Position numbers and translations under genes: made by a program. Of a stretch of DNA of 64,000 nt, positions 63,459 to 64,000 are shown piece by piece (within the stretch, counting starts at the first letter, position 1; each line of letters begins with the position of its first letter). This DNA is from Streptomyces cellostaticus (GTDB taxonomy: Bacteria; Actinomycetota; Actinomycetes; Streptomycetales; Streptomycetaceae): contig NZ_KQ948019.1 in the NCBI RefSeq assembly GCF_001513965.1, positions 62,001 to 126,000 on the forward strand, given 5' to 3'. The notes beneath the pieces were generated by a model. It did no database searches. It had not been told where the DNA came from and saw only the letters and a list, made by a program, of their open reading frames with translations.

Positions 63459-63772
63459 CGGCGTCCCGGAACCGGTCAGGCGACCTGTCCGTCCACGGGA
63501 AGGATCCGGCCAACTACAGAGCGCCATGGACCCCGCCCCGGTGGGAACACGGACGCCCGCTCCAGCCTTGAAGCAGGAGAGACCCGTCCCGCACGGCCGG
63601 CCACTGCACTGGCGAGAACCGTGAGGGTGCGGGCCCCCGGGCGTGTCAGGGATGTGACAGCCGCGTGAAACGGTTTGCCGAACATGCATAGGGTGCAGAC
63701 AACTCATCAGAGGTGTGCCCGGCGACGGGCACCCGGTCGGCGACACGACGAGTGAAGGAGGGAGCCGGAGCG
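63459..63772. other. Gene-free region before the XRE-family gene
   Basis: No coding pattern is seen in 314 bases. TAGGGT at 63689-63694 is a -10 candidate for the downstream regulator, about 80 bases before its start, without a clear -35. GAAGGAGGGAGCCGGAG ends just before the ATG. Confidence 0.4.
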
Positions 63773-64000
63773 ATGGGCGACCACAAAGAGCAGCAGCCCG
63801 TGCGGGTGGGCGCGGCCGTCCGGCGGCGTCGCCGTGCGCTGGAGCTCACCCTCGCCGTCGTGGCCGAGCGGACCGGCCTCTCGGTGCCCTTCCTCAGCCA
63901 GGTCGAGAACGACAAGGCCCGCCCGAGCCGCACCTCCCTGGAGAAACTGGCCGACGCCCTGCGCACCACCGCCGTGGAACTCCTCGCCGCCGCCGACCCC
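63773..64000 (+). CDS. XRE-family transcriptional regulator, N-terminal part (truncated by window end)
   Basis: The first 76 residues are visible. They hold a helix-turn-helix of the Cro/C1 type: VGAAVRRRRRALELTLAVVAERTGLSVPFLSQVENDKARPSRTSLEKLADALRTT. Proteins with this start in Streptomyces usually carry a C-terminal cupin domain, which would lie outside the window. AAGGAGG precedes ATG 63773. It could regulate the betaine-type transporter upstream, by position only. Confidence 0.85.
   Translation, partial: MGDHKEQQPVRVGAAVRRRRRALELTLAVVAERTGLSVPFLSQVENDKARPSRTSLEKLADALRTTAVELLAAADP

Overview
The window is a high-GC, gene-dense stretch of a Streptomyces chromosome. The evidence is the codon bias, frequent GTG starts, mycothiol ligase, a complete Pup-proteasome locus, a conservon (histidine kinase-like, roadblock, DUF742, GTPase, P450) and a gyl-type glycerol operon. 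From memory, gene content and order follow the S. coelicolor region around SCO1620-SCO1668 in reverse orientation; this synteny could not be checked here. No rRNA, tRNA, CRISPR array, prophage or insertion sequence was seen.

Layout. 0-7 kb: end of an unknown gene, a ferritin-like protein, CorA, then phosphomutase - DUF3090 - PI-kinase-like - mshC, and a convergent PAC2 gene. The end of mshC carries a fresh 255-bp tandem duplication. 7-12 kb: an FCD/GntR regulator with its own operator, methionine salvage genes (mtnA facing the translationally coupled mtnD-mtnC-mtnB) and an SMI1/KNR4 gene. 12-17 kb: glycerol uptake and catabolism (glpF-glpK-glpD) under the IclR-type regulator gylR, with matching operator sequences at both promoters. 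17-22 kb: metH and a HAD phosphatase. 22-26 kb: two tandem orphan family-5 solute-binding lipoproteins and an orphan NarL-type response regulator. 26-31 kb: a RecB-like nuclease, a site-2 protease with a repeat-rich N-terminus, trmI, a secreted protein and a ferredoxin.

31-46 kb is the Pup-proteasome region: arc, dop, pup, an HNH/endonuclease VII gene, prcB, prcA, a LacI regulator with divergent MFS exporter, pafA, two FKBP prolyl isomerases, pafB and pafC. Two small proteins, tatA-tatC, a HelY-type helicase and a decayed quinone oxidoreductase follow. 51-56 kb: a conservon with a CYP157-like P450. 56-64 kb: an RluA-type pseudouridine synthase, GNAT, 5'-nucleotidase, an iron-box-preceded siderophore-interacting protein, a 5'-3' exonuclease, a betaine-type ABC importer with fused permease and binding protein, and a truncated XRE regulator at the window end.

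How it works together: Pup is attached to targets by PafA, removed by Dop, and targets are unfolded by ARC into the PrcA/PrcB core; PafB/PafC are WYL regulators tied in mycobacteria to the DNA-damage response. The most notable non-textbook items are the mshC duplication, a frameshifted MDR pseudogene, the nuclease gene overlapping prcB, a collagen-like tail on the PAC2 protein, a triple half-site operator before tatA, and a set of genes that look leaderless (TANNNT 6-10 nt before ATG, no ribosome binding site).
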